A stretch of DNA of 64,000 nt from positions 24,973,841 to 25,037,840 of the forward strand of contig NC_092575.1 in assembly GCF_037975245.1 (NCBI RefSeq), written 5' to 3'. Under the pieces are notes generated by a model. It made no database searches, had not been told where the DNA came from, and saw nothing but the letters and a program-made list of their open reading frames with translations. The position numbers were made by a program, and so were the translations under genes. Within the stretch, counting starts at the first letter, position 1. Each line of letters starts with the position of its first letter. Of this stretch, positions 22,901-35,329 are shown one piece after another. Source of the stretch: Apostichopus japonicus. Taxonomy: Eukaryota; Echinodermata; Holothuroidea; Aspidochirotida; Stichopodidae.

Positions 22901-25900
22901 CTATAAAACAAAACGAAATAATATTTGTTAATTCATTTCTATCAAACCAAACGTAAAGTCATAAATAAAATATTGCCTTTTGAGACGGAAGTAGGAGATA
23001 TTCATACACCTGCGGTCCACTTTGCAAAGTTGCTATGATGTAATTATAAAGGAATTCTTAACACTGTCTTATATACCATTTTTTGACAAATAAATAACTT
23101 ATAGCAACTGAAGTGAATAGAATCTCTACATTTTCCTTATTGTAACGCGTGGATGATCCGAGCGTAGAAGTGGAATAGTTAACAATAGATATATCTATGA
23201 AACGTATATAGCAGTTTAATTATTACACAAATAAAAATTAATTATAAGTATCGTGTTAATAATATGGTTTCTTAAAATTTGTCGTATAAGTGTGTCATAA
23301 TGGGACGTATCACTAAGACTGCAGTTTAAGGAAACTGATTTCGTCGCATTTACGTGAATCGCTTTAGGTGAATGCCTTCAACAGTTCATTGTTCATTACA
23401 CATACGTAATGAAATATTTCCTGCCAACAGTCAAATTCTTTCAAACTTACTTGGCAATGGACATTTATTCACTGGTGATGTTTGTCGTTTTCCTCTCTCC
23501 TCGTTATTCCAGTTGGAAGATCTACGTTGCAAGGCTAACACTTCAGAGAGATTATCATCCTCGGTGTATGGAACAGGAGACAAGTCATCTTGATTCTGTT
23601 GAAGCAGTTTCACGAACGCTAAGTCTCTGGAACTTAAGGTAGTTCCGCGAGTTTCAAAACCCTGATGACAATGAAGTTGATGGGACGATATTAACATGAC
23701 ACGTAATCATTCATGTCATGAAAAAGACTTGATGATGATGATATTTCTTATTGTGGACAGACAGATCTGTTTCGGACCATTCTAAAACAGGTGACAATCA
23801 TTACACAACCGAGGGTTGCGCTAGGAATCTAAGCAATTTTTCAAAGATATATATATCCATATGGAAAAATGGCAGGTTTCGGGTTTAATAGCCGTATATA
23901 TAGATATGAGTAGCCGCAATGTAGGCCGATATGAATTACGCCGAGTACCAAGGCTTTCCTACCACCATCTGATTTGGTTTAATTCACTTTGATACTTCTC
24001 TTGGACTAGCGCGGAAGCGATGTGACCGTTGGCGGACACCAAATGTAGTTCGTCACGGTACCTTTTGAGCAAATATTCAAAGATCGTCAACTAAATAAAC
24101 TTGAGAACGAAGAAAAGGAAGTGGCAAATAAGTGCCTGAACTATAGCGTTTGTTTGACGGTAGGGTATTGAAAGTGTTCTGTAATGGCTCGGTTCTTCTA
24201 ATAGTATATTAATGGGAACATGCGGATAGAAGTGTGGAATAGAATCAGGGGATTTATTCTCTCACGATAAAGAGAACAAGCTGTAACTTCTCCGAGGCTT
24301 AAGGCCAACGAACTCGAACGCAACAAGGCGAGCCAAATGCAATGTCCAAGAAACATGACATGTCAAATTAACATGATAAAATGCATCTCAAGTCTCTGCA
24401 GGCGTCCAGCGTAACTGACTCTATGATAGATTTACATATTATTTTATTCCCATTAATCCTTAATTTGACTCATTATCGTTTCCGGAAAATCTCCAAGTAG
24501 GCTGTGCAGAAGCTCTCTCGGAATATCACACGTCAGATGCTTATCTCCGTAACGCGAGTTGCGTCTCTGAAATCATTTGTTGGCTTGTGGGATAATCGGA
24601 AACGCGTGTAGCCAACTGAGAGAATTGAAATGAATGTTGTACCTCTGTTCCGCCCGTAACCTTAGAACTTAGAAGCCAGTAATTAGGAACTACTATAGTG
24701 AAGAACACATGCGAGCTCTCCTCCCGGGCTCCGCAAAGACCGATTATTAAAGTGGCCATGACACGAAAATGTCAAAGTCCTATATTTTTGGGATCCATCA
24801 AAGAATGTTCTCTAGAACATGTATCAACCAATCTGCCAGTTTAAAACTTGATTTTTCAAGTCGAAAATTGAGAATGAATTTACCCTTTTCGGCGTTTGAA
24901 ACTTTGTTTACTCGAAAATTTTCCGATTCGCATGACGTCATGTGACGTCACGTTTTGAACACATTTGTTGTCGCTGCTTTACGATCCTCCGAACATACCA
25001 TTCACGTACACAGTAGACAAGTACACATACCACTAGTAGTTACCAAACAAAACACCGATCACAAGTGCGATATCAAATCAAAATTTCCTGTGAAATGGCG
25101 GATCCAGAACCAATTGCGGCAACCGAAGTTCAAAGTGATAATGGTTCTTCACTAGGCAGTGAAATTGGGCTATAATTAGAGTGCCCTTTCTCATATTCGA
25201 AGCAGAGAGTGAAGGCGATGATCATGCCAATATTGAACCGAACGTTGAGGGTGGACCTGAGGTGTTAGAATCGTATCAGTTCGAGCCTGTTAAACGAGCC
25301 GAAATTGAAGCTCCACAACATATCGAAGAAGAAATCCGTTCGAAACCATTGCAAGGAACATACAACGTGGTAAGAATTTATTAACGAAGCATTTAAAAAC
25401 AAAATCCAGTCCATTTTGTGCATGTGTTGTTGGAATTCGCGGAACACCCTAAACCGTATTCTGCGTTGTGTTACGGTAACTTACAACCCATATGTAGAGT
25501 GTGTAGTACTAGTAGGGTTGGTTGCATACTGAAAGTTTCTCGAAAGTTTGGCTCGGGGATGTAAGTTGCATTATGCAGCCATGCTAGGTAGGCATATGTG
25601 TTATTTCATACTCATTATTACTTGGCTAGTACTTTGGCCTGGAGTTTTGCAAATCAATTTTCTGAAACAAAAGAATGTTTCATGATACATGGAAGGTGTA
25701 AAATCACAACAAATGTAACCATAACTGTACATTGTATGCCTGCTTGTTATTGTGGACATCATGGCCAACATTAATACATTTTGAACTTTCGTAATTTTTT
25801 TCCCAGGCAGTACAGATACATAGCCTACGGCCAACAGGTGCAATGATACTTGGGGTTCCTAGCAAGACACGTCAGGGTTGTGCTACCCTCATGTGCAGTC

Positions 25901-28900
25901 CAAAGGATCAGAAGTGATTTTCCAGCCAATGGTCATTACACTGGATTCAAGTTGCCAGGAGAAAACTCATTGTATAGGAAGCCTTGGTTGAGAAATTCCT
26001 CCAGAAACACCTTTTCTAAACTACGATTGTGTTGGATTATCAATCCGTCAGGGTTCCCTCAGTGTTGATATATTGAAATTCAAGACTTTTAATTCAGGAT
26101 GAAAAGGTTATTTTCCAGACCCAACATCAACAATGAAAGAAAAGGCATGTTTTGAAGCATTTGGACACAAGTATTGGCGTGACCGTGATGTCATATAATA
26201 TGTGCATAAGGGAACGGGCATTGACCTTTTTAGGGGCATTTACCTCCCAGACGTTTGATTTGTACCTTTAATCTGGAAGCCAAAATATCCATATCACCAA
26301 TGATATTTGACAGAAAAGTCATAATAAAGACCAATGGAGGCAGCAGAACTCTTGAATGTTTAGACTTTGTTTCTTCAGCAGCAGTTGGTTTGTTTTGTAG
26401 TCTTTCTTCAAAAACTCAGCTGTACACCCTGTTAATGGTCTTCGATTGTTTTGATGCGTGTCATGCTGTGTTTCACATTGCCCATCAGTGTTGTACGTGT
26501 CGTCGTGCTTGTGTAACATTTTTGCATGTGAGTTACTTCGTGCAGTGTTTCTTGGTTTAAATAACCCTTTATTGTATTTGCTTCTGGATTATTCTAATTA
26601 ATTTGTCACAACAACGATTGATAGCGATGGACATGCAACTGCTTTGTAGGCTTAAAGCCAAAAAATTCATGTAAGTTGTTTTCTTTTAACCTCCTTTGAT
26701 GTCACAAATTACATTAGTGTAATTTAAGAATGATAATGTTTATGGAAAGTACAGTTTTACTTTTATGTCATATAATACAATGATTGTTGTTAATGTTAGT
26801 TCAGATTGTCCAGAATGACTGTCTAGAACTGATATTGAATAAGTTTTGTTCAATGATTTAACACTTGAACTATGTTGTGTGAATTTTTGGCTCTGTGACT
26901 TTAAAATAAATCGCTTTGAGATTTAATTAAACACCCTTTGGAATAAAATCTTTTCACCTACCTATTTTGACCCATCCCCATTACCCCCACTCCCTCCACA
27001 ACATAAAAAATGGTTTTCCTGGAATAGGAATAAGAAATTACTGAGATTTGTTCACAAGAAGATGTAACCCATCGCTTCTGAAGCTAACCTCATAGCTTAT
27101 TAGTATACAATAGAGCAATGAAGGGGGTGTTAATTTAGATGATACAGTAAAATCTCTTCGTCTATTGCGACTTCAGTGTAGTAACGCTAATACTATAGTA
27201 CTACTAGTGCTCGGCGCGCTATCTCCTAAGGATCGCCACTTGCCCCATTGGAGGTTTCCTGTTCCCCGATCTGGTCTTCAGAGTAGTTTTTTGTGGATTA
27301 CTTGACAGAAGAATGACTCTTTTATGTCGAACCGTTAAAGTCCATTTGTTTTATTTCATAACAAAAAGGAGGGATCGTAGTATGCTTCCGTGAAGTGTTC
27401 GCTTCATTCGGAGCTGCATACTGGCTAGGCCCAGTGAAATCGGCGCTGGTGTTGTGCACTAACTTGGTCATAATCGCCGTGTGTTTTTCGTCCTTCAGCC
27501 ATGGATGAAGGCTAATTGCATGGGTAATGATATTTATGCAGCCCCCAACAACACAACGGACCGGCATTTCTCTCGGATAGTTTACAACAGTTGTAAAACA
27601 AACTTGAAATTTCTAACGATATAGCGTAATACAGTGGTTGTTCTCTCAGTGTAAATGTGCGTGTACTGTATATATGGAACGGTATGATCGTCGCGTATCC
27701 GATACATGCCTGGGCTTTGCACGTGTGTTCCTAACATGACGTCATCATTGTCTTGTTGTGAAATCGCATTCTCAGATATCTATTTTCGGATGCGAATATT
27801 AAAACGTTAATTACTAATTAGTCCTTGAGGTTTTCAAGGTGTTGAGGATAGTTTTCAACATAGATTTTCTCATAGATTCAGAGGAAGTTACTCTCGATGA
27901 GTTGGATTTTTCGTGTCATGGCCTCTTTAAGGTTGTAACATGTTTACGTTCATCTTGACGGATGAGGCGAGAATTTACGTGAAGAGAGCGAGACTTTGGA
28001 AATTTGACAAGCTGAGAGTAAATGTGATTGTTCATGAAAAAGACAAATCTTGTCTGTGAAGAAGCAAGCACATGAACTATGAGATTTTGAATGAGTATGG
28101 CCTGCCGGTGTCATAGTAACCCGAGACATCCACGTTAATTGCTTTTCAGCATGTACACTTTATCTTCCAGTATTAGACATATATATAGGAAGCCATCGTA
28201 TACTTTCTCAATAAAGATACGTTAGGAGCGCTATGGTTGCCTGACAACTACCTGCCTCAGTGCTGTATTGAATCAGCTCAAATCCTCCAAAATTAGTTTT
28301 AAAACATTCAAAATTGTAATAAAAGTTTACAACAAAACGTCACCCTAACTAAACTGCAACCTTCACTGCAGGGGCTACCATAACTTAGTATATAAGGGAA
28401 ACTCACCAAAATCGGCTCATCAAAATTTGGTATTCCATGAATAAGGAAAGCGATTGTCCCACCGCTCGCAGTAACTAGGAAGAGCAACACGCTGATAAGA
28501 ATAGGAAAACGATCTATTGACTTCGAATACCTGAAAGAGCAGAAAAGAAACCCGTAATTGGAGATTTCTGCCTCTAAATAGGAAGAAAGATTCAATTTTT
28601 AGTCTCATCATTTCTCCAGTTTCATTATCCTATCAGGATATTAAATGGGATATGATGCATCTTTCTTTTCAAATTGAAATCAACCAGATTCCTATCGAAC
28701 CTTCTTATTCTCATTATATTAAGAATAATTCTAAGAATTGCCCATGTTTCGTAGATAACTCTATGATTGTTCCAATTATCGGTGTGTCATATATGCCCCA
28801 CCCGTTTCGGCGTCTTAGTGTTTTTTGTTACTGTCACAAATGGTTGTATAACAAGGATGCCATGCAAGACCCAACACACCCTTTGTTTGAGCACTACATC

Positions 28901-31588
28901 ATACAACCGCTCTGGACTGCGTTTATGCCCACCACGCATAATTAGAGCCCGCTACAGATACTCATTTGTGCCTAGTTCTATCCCATATATTTAATTCACA
29001 AGTGAGAAGATAAGCTTGTTATTTGTAAGACTTACTGAATATATGTTTGTATTACTGTATGTGTATCGCAGTCTATTGATACTTATACTATTGCTTCTTT
29101 TTTTCCGTTTACATCCTGTGTAAGCCGATTTTCCGATTGTGGACAGTAAATTCAATTCAATTCAAATATGTCTTTGCTTTTAACCTTTAGCTTAGGAATT
29201 TACCGCAAACACAACAGACAAGTTACTTTACTTAAAGCAAACCTGACCTCAAATATTTCTGCTTCGCTGCCTAAGAAATCAATCTTACCAATTGAAATAC
29301 GTTATCAATGAAACTAACCGAAGGGACGATTCATCAAAACAAACAAAAAACAAAAGTAGCTAATATTGGTATTACCAACACTGGTAACGTAGGTACTTTT
29401 CCCCTTATTTTTCCCATGTATTTGTCATTTTCAAAAAAAAGCTTTTGGATCTATACAGATCAAACAGGATGCTAACCAATTCGAAATAATTTGTGCTTTA
29501 TATGCGGACACCCTAACCAGGTGCGTATCCAGGGGGGGGCGTTGGGGGCGCGCGCCCCCCGGGTAAGGAAAAGAGGAGAGAAAAAAAGAGAAGAAAAAAG
29601 GGAAAAGGAGGGGGAAAAAAGAAAAGGAGGAGAGGAAGGAAGGGAAAAGAAAAAGAAAAAAAGAGGGAAAAAGGAGAAAGGAGGGAGTAGAAGATAGCCA
29701 AGACCTCGGGAAGAGAAAGAGGAACAGTCATAGTTAAAGCGCTGATCCCTATTATATACACAGGTAGCCAGTGACAGATCAAGGATTACGGAAGGGGTGT
29801 GCGCCTCACCCTACCCCTTACATCGACAACTCCATTTTTGACGTTTCCATTTTTCCTCTCTCACTAATGTATCTATATAAATACTATGTATGGTCTATCA
29901 TAACGCGTGTGTGTGTATGGACGCCTTAAACAATTGTAGAATTGTGCTATATGGAACCAACTGTGGCTGGTCTTGAACTCGACCGAGTCGTAGGGGAACA
30001 TTTCGGGAAGGGGGCGACCGCCCCCCCCCGGACCGCCCCCCCCCCGAGCAAATTTTCTTTATGACATCGCTAGTAATTTCAAAATAGACAATGCTTAGGT
30101 GCAACTTACAAGGCCTGGGAAGTGTCATTTCCAGCGATCTGGGAGGCATTTTCGGCCAAAATTTTTCTTGTACGCTTCGCGCCAACTCATGGTGGCGCTT
30201 CGCTTAGATAGTTTGCCTACAGGCAATTACTCGCTACACGCCTGTTCGAATTTGTAAAGCAAAGAGCAGATATAACATCATATCAGTGAGCATTGAAATG
30301 CATTTTCCACGATGAACAGCCTCAAAAACTGTCTATGTGTGTAGTCAAAGGCATAGGAGCCCAATTGGATTTGGGGGCTGTAATGACTTGCCCGAAAAAA
30401 AAAGCCAACATTTTTCGCGCGCAAAGCACGCGTTCAACGTATCGATGCCAATATCATATAAGCAAACATCGGTCATTATATTGCATGGCATCGTGTACCG
30501 CACGGTACGTCAAAGTTGCACAGTATACCGCCAAATGCTAATGTAAACAACGAAATATCTTATGTAGATGGAGAAAAAGCATACGGATCCATTTATGTCA
30601 AAACTCTCTTTTACAGTAGTAATGTCGGCCAAGCTTAGAACTTTATTTTAATTACCACGGAGATAATTTTTAAGCTATTCATTGCTATTTATTTTTCTTT
30701 CAGTAGGTGTCCGAAAAAAAATTGGTTGCGGGGGGGGGGGGGGGCTGCAGCCCCCGCCTCCTACGGGACCTACGCCTATGTGTGTAGTGTTCGGTTTCGA
30801 TATACCTGATATCGGAAATATCTGGTATATTTCTGTTCCTTCAACCAAGTTTTACAATAGCCATTATAAGAGGTTGCAATATTTCTACACCAATAAATTA
30901 ACTCTGTCTGAATTTTCGAAAATTTCCTGACCAACATTATTCATCATACTTTCCTCTACTCGTGCAATTTTTACCAGTCTGTTAGAGGTTGCAGGAGGTT
31001 TCTCTATATTGGTTATCCATAGATTGAATTTTGTGCAACATTATGGGTATGTTTTGAAGTGAATTTATTCACGAGAAATGTGAATTTTCAAATTCTCAAC
31101 AAATAATGGGCTTAAAACCTTGAAAAGTGGGGCTTTCGGATATTGTGGGCCGTGACGTAGAATCACCTACAAAAGCAATGATCCATAGGACATGCAATGA
31201 GGTCGAACATGATGTGTGACTGGTGACAATCTTCAAAAAGGTTATGGATGGAAAAAAAACTTTTGGGAAATACTTGGTTCTCAGGCAAAAGTGTACATCT
31301 GGTTGGTCATTTTCAAGCCCGAGAAGTGCCATTTCCGGTGATCTGGGGGGTATCAAAACCAAAAATTTTCTTGTACGCTCCGCGCCAACCGATGGTGGCG
31401 CTCCGCTTAGATAGTAATTCGCGCACCCCGGGTTCGAAAATCCTGGATAAGCGCCTGCTAACCACTAGGCTATGGACGCTGAAAATCGTAATGAGTTGGA
31501 AAATCAAGAACAGTGAAAAACTTTCAGCCTCCACCGGGATTCGAACCACGGGCCTTCCGCTCTGCACGCGGACACCCTAACCACTAGG

Positions 31589-31674
<86 letters not shown>

Positions 31675-34600
31675 ATCATAATAATAATAATAAAGGCTTA
31701 TAAGCACAACTACTACAGTAAACTGTGTGCACTGCTGTGCTGGAAAACAACTAAATAAATGCCAAGGTAACGATACAGAAGTTAAACCTGGTCGAGATTC
31801 TGGCTGAAATCAGAACCATTTACAAATAGGTAGTGTTTAAATTGCCTCTTAAAAGTAGCAGTATTTTGGATTTCTTTAAGGCTGTCAGGAAGCTTATTCC
31901 ACAATTTAGGTCCAGCCTTGGCAAACGAGCGATACCCATTCGAGGATTTAAATCGAGGCTCTATCAATAAATTATTTCTGCTACGGTCATAGGTTACCAA
32001 TATATCATGGATATATTTAGGACCCAGTCCTCTAACAGACTTTAAACACAATTAAAATTATTTTAAAGTACACCCTCTCCTTGATTTTAAGCCAATGGAG
32101 ATCATGGAATAGATCAGTCACATGATCATATCTACTTTTACCATATATCAATCTTGCAGCAAAATTTTGAATAGATTGGAGTTGATCATATAAATGTTGG
32201 TTGATACCAAAATAAAGTGAGTTACAATAATCAATATGCGAAATAATCATGGATTGGACAATAATGCTTAACTCAGACTTAGTAAGATAAAATCGCATTT
32301 TAGAAATATTTCTATGATTCTTTTAAAGCACCTGGATTTAAGTGAACATATTTGATGCCGAAAAGACATGGTATCGTCAAAATGAACACCAAGGTTACGA
32401 ACAATTTGGTCAAAACGTACACAATCAACAGAGTCAAGAATAACACCCTTGATGTGAATCAGTTTTAGTATTGTAGGGGGACCAAATACAATTATTTGGG
32501 TCTTGCCGGGGTTGAGTTGCAAATAATATTTGCGCATCCAACGTTGGATACAACCAAAGGAGGATTGCAGAGAGTCAACCAGAACTGATTCTTGATTATG
32601 GTGCTTGAAGTGTTTATAAACCTGGTGATCATCTGCAAAACCATGAATATTAAACCCCTTCTAGAAACTTCAGCGTAAAGTGCGCGAATATAGATGTTAA
32701 ATAAGACCGGACCCAAAACAGATCCCTGTGGCACACCAAACTTAATAGTAATCTGATCAGAAGTACAGCCCCCTATTCTAACTCTTTGAGATCTGCCCAC
32801 AATAAAACTTTTAAACCAGTTTAGGACAATACCAGTAATACCAATTTCATTAGATAACACAGACAAAAGTACATTATGGTCAATGGTGTCAAAAGCCGAG
32901 CTTAAGTCAAGGAGTACAAGCACAGTGGCATGTCCACTGTCACTGGCAACTAATATATCATTAGTTACTCTCAAAAGGAGGGTTTCGGAACTATGGTATT
33001 TTTTTGTAAGCAGATTGCCTGGAAATATTGAGGCTATTTGAGTGCATGTGAGTATTCAATCGTTTAAGAACAACTCTTTCAATCAAGTTACCCAAAAAAG
33101 ATCCATGCTGCCAGTGATGAGAGACAAATTAACGAGATGACATATGCAATGAAGAAGAAAATCAATATTACTTTGTAGGAGATCTCTCGGAAATATGTCA
33201 CTAGGGGAACATTTAATTCCAGTATCATTAATTATCTCCCTTAACTCATCAATACTGGTAGGTTCAAACTGAGATAAGACAACTCCACGAAAAGCATTAT
33301 CAAGTTGTTCAGAATCTATGTCAATGTTCTGAAAATTAGACCGTATTTGTGCTATTTTGTCGTTAAAATACTCATTAAAGTCATTTGTAAGAGTTTGTAG
33401 AGAAACAGTAGGTGGAAGGATTTTGGTTTGATTTTTATCAAGGAAATTATGCACAAATTTGTGAAGGGCTTTGGAATTCCCCTCACAATTTTGGAGCTTG
33501 ATTCTAAAGAAATCCCTTTTCTTTGAACGTGCCATTGTTCGTAGTGTCCTTTCTAACTTGAAGATAGACGTCTTTGTCAACAGTTAGACCAGAGTTATGC
33601 CATTTCCTTTCTGCTTTCCTCGAAGACGCCGCTGATTTACACAATCAGTGTCAAACCAAGGTTCCGTGTTAACAACTTTTATTCGTCTGGTCACTAGTGG
33701 GGCATGTTTATCTAGTATCAAAGCGATTTTTGAATTATCTATGTCAACTGCATCTTTGAAATTCGTAGTTACTGCTTCGTAGTTGGAAAATTCACGGTTT
33801 ATATCACAGGAAAGGGCTTTTGCATCAACAGACTTCACGTTTCTAAAGGATATATCTTTATACTGATGCTGATCGCAGCTGAGTAAAACATCAAACTTAA
33901 TAGGAAAATGGTCGCTCAACGTAATATTATCCAGAACGTTAACAGTTTTTAGATCAACAAGATGCTCACTGGCAACCACAACATCCAATGTATGACCAAG
34001 ATTGTGTGTAGGTGAATTCACGTACTGTATAAGCCCAAATGAGTTCAGAGCATCAGCAAATTGAGAAGAAGATTTGGCAGTAGAGATATCAATATGAATA
34101 TTCATATCACCACATAAAATAATATGATCATTATGGATCATCACATCTTGCAGGAAGTTATCAAATTCATGTAAAAACCATGTAACCAAAACAGACCGCA
34201 GCCGGTATAGCGAGATTATCAGCAGTTTCGAATTATTATTACACTTCAGTAAGAGTGAAGTGTACTCAAATGAAGTAAAGTTTCCAAGAGAAATGGTTTT
34301 AACGTCGAAGTCAGGTTTATAAATAATCGCAACACTGCCCCCGCGTTGGTTAGTTCTGAAGCTATGGGTAATATTGTAGCCAAATTCTTTGATGACACTT
34401 GTAGTTGGATTAATGTAATCAGTGAACCAAGTTTCCCTAATGAGTCCAATATCAATGTTATTGTCAGTTAAAAATATCATGACATCTTCAGTTTTGTTGT
34501 TCAATGACCTAACATTCCAACAGACCATTTTCAAAGGTGAATTGACCTGATTTACTGTCTCTAGTTTTTTGAAGAATTATAAAATGATATGCTTTTATGA

Positions 34601-35249
34601 AGTTTTTTCTGCTCATTAATGTAGCAAGGACAGGAAAACGAAAATGCAGCGTGAGTAAACTGACGATCATTGTCGGCTTTCTTACAATTTACACAGGTAA
34701 AGTTTGGTGACTCATCATCCTTGTGGTCACAATCTTTGGTTTCGTGTGCTTCTGCACATATTGCACACACTTTAGCTTCCAAACAATCACGGGCAAAATG
34801 TCCAAACTTCTGGCAAGAGTTACATCGCTTAACAAAGAATCTGTCATATACTTTACAGGAGTGAGATCCCACATAAATGCGATCAGAATTACACTGGATA
34901 AGTTTTGTAATGTTGTTGCTTACTCTAACAGATGCCTGGAAGGTTTTGGGGTCGTTTCTGAGGGGCTTGACAGCGAGGATGTTAAAGATTTCTTTTTCAG
35001 AATTTTCACACAATTCAGCAATCTCATGATTCAGTTTTATGATATTATCCTTTAAGATATCAGGGCTTATGTTGGAGGTCAGTCCAACAATGGAAATGGT
35101 TGGCAATTTGACAGTGGTTTTTTTTAATGAGAACTGGGGAAATAAATCCCCCATCTGAGATTTCAGAGTGTCACGTGCATGCTTCATTGGTGGGCATATA
35201 TATTTATATATATATATATTAAATATAAATATATATATATATATACATA

Positions 35250-35329
<80 letters not shown>

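Larger units (their letters stand above)
24751..27926. mobile_element. TTAA-target DNA transposon (Kolobok-like), copy 1, with THAP and ballast-domain relics
   Basis: Ends AGTGGCCATGACACGAAAA and, reverse complemented, AGAGGCCATGACACGAAAAA, flanked by TTAA (24747-24750, 27927-27930). TTAA duplications plus a THAP zinc finger point to Kolobok. From the left end a + strand gene relic resembles the P2X7 C-terminal ballast domain. From the right end a - strand relic encodes a THAP domain. It lies in a Dispatched intron. A 1415-bp internally deleted relative in the opposite orientation is at 43524-44938. Confidence 0.8.
31680..35187 (-). mobile_element. CR1/L2-like LINE, inactivated
   Basis: About 3.5 kb with two reading frames in LINE order on the - strand: ORF1 (gag-like, zinc knuckles) and ORF2 (APE endonuclease, reverse transcriptase, conserved C-terminal tail). 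The 3' end runs into (ATT)n. (TA)n microsatellites border both sides. In-frame stops and frameshifts make it non-functional. It lies in the putative first intron of the Dispatched gene, in the same orientation. Confidence 0.9.

Noticed and set aside
29491-29782. Highly charged and serine/phenylalanine-rich frames on the two strands
   Set aside because: Compositional products of the polypurine/polypyrimidine tract.
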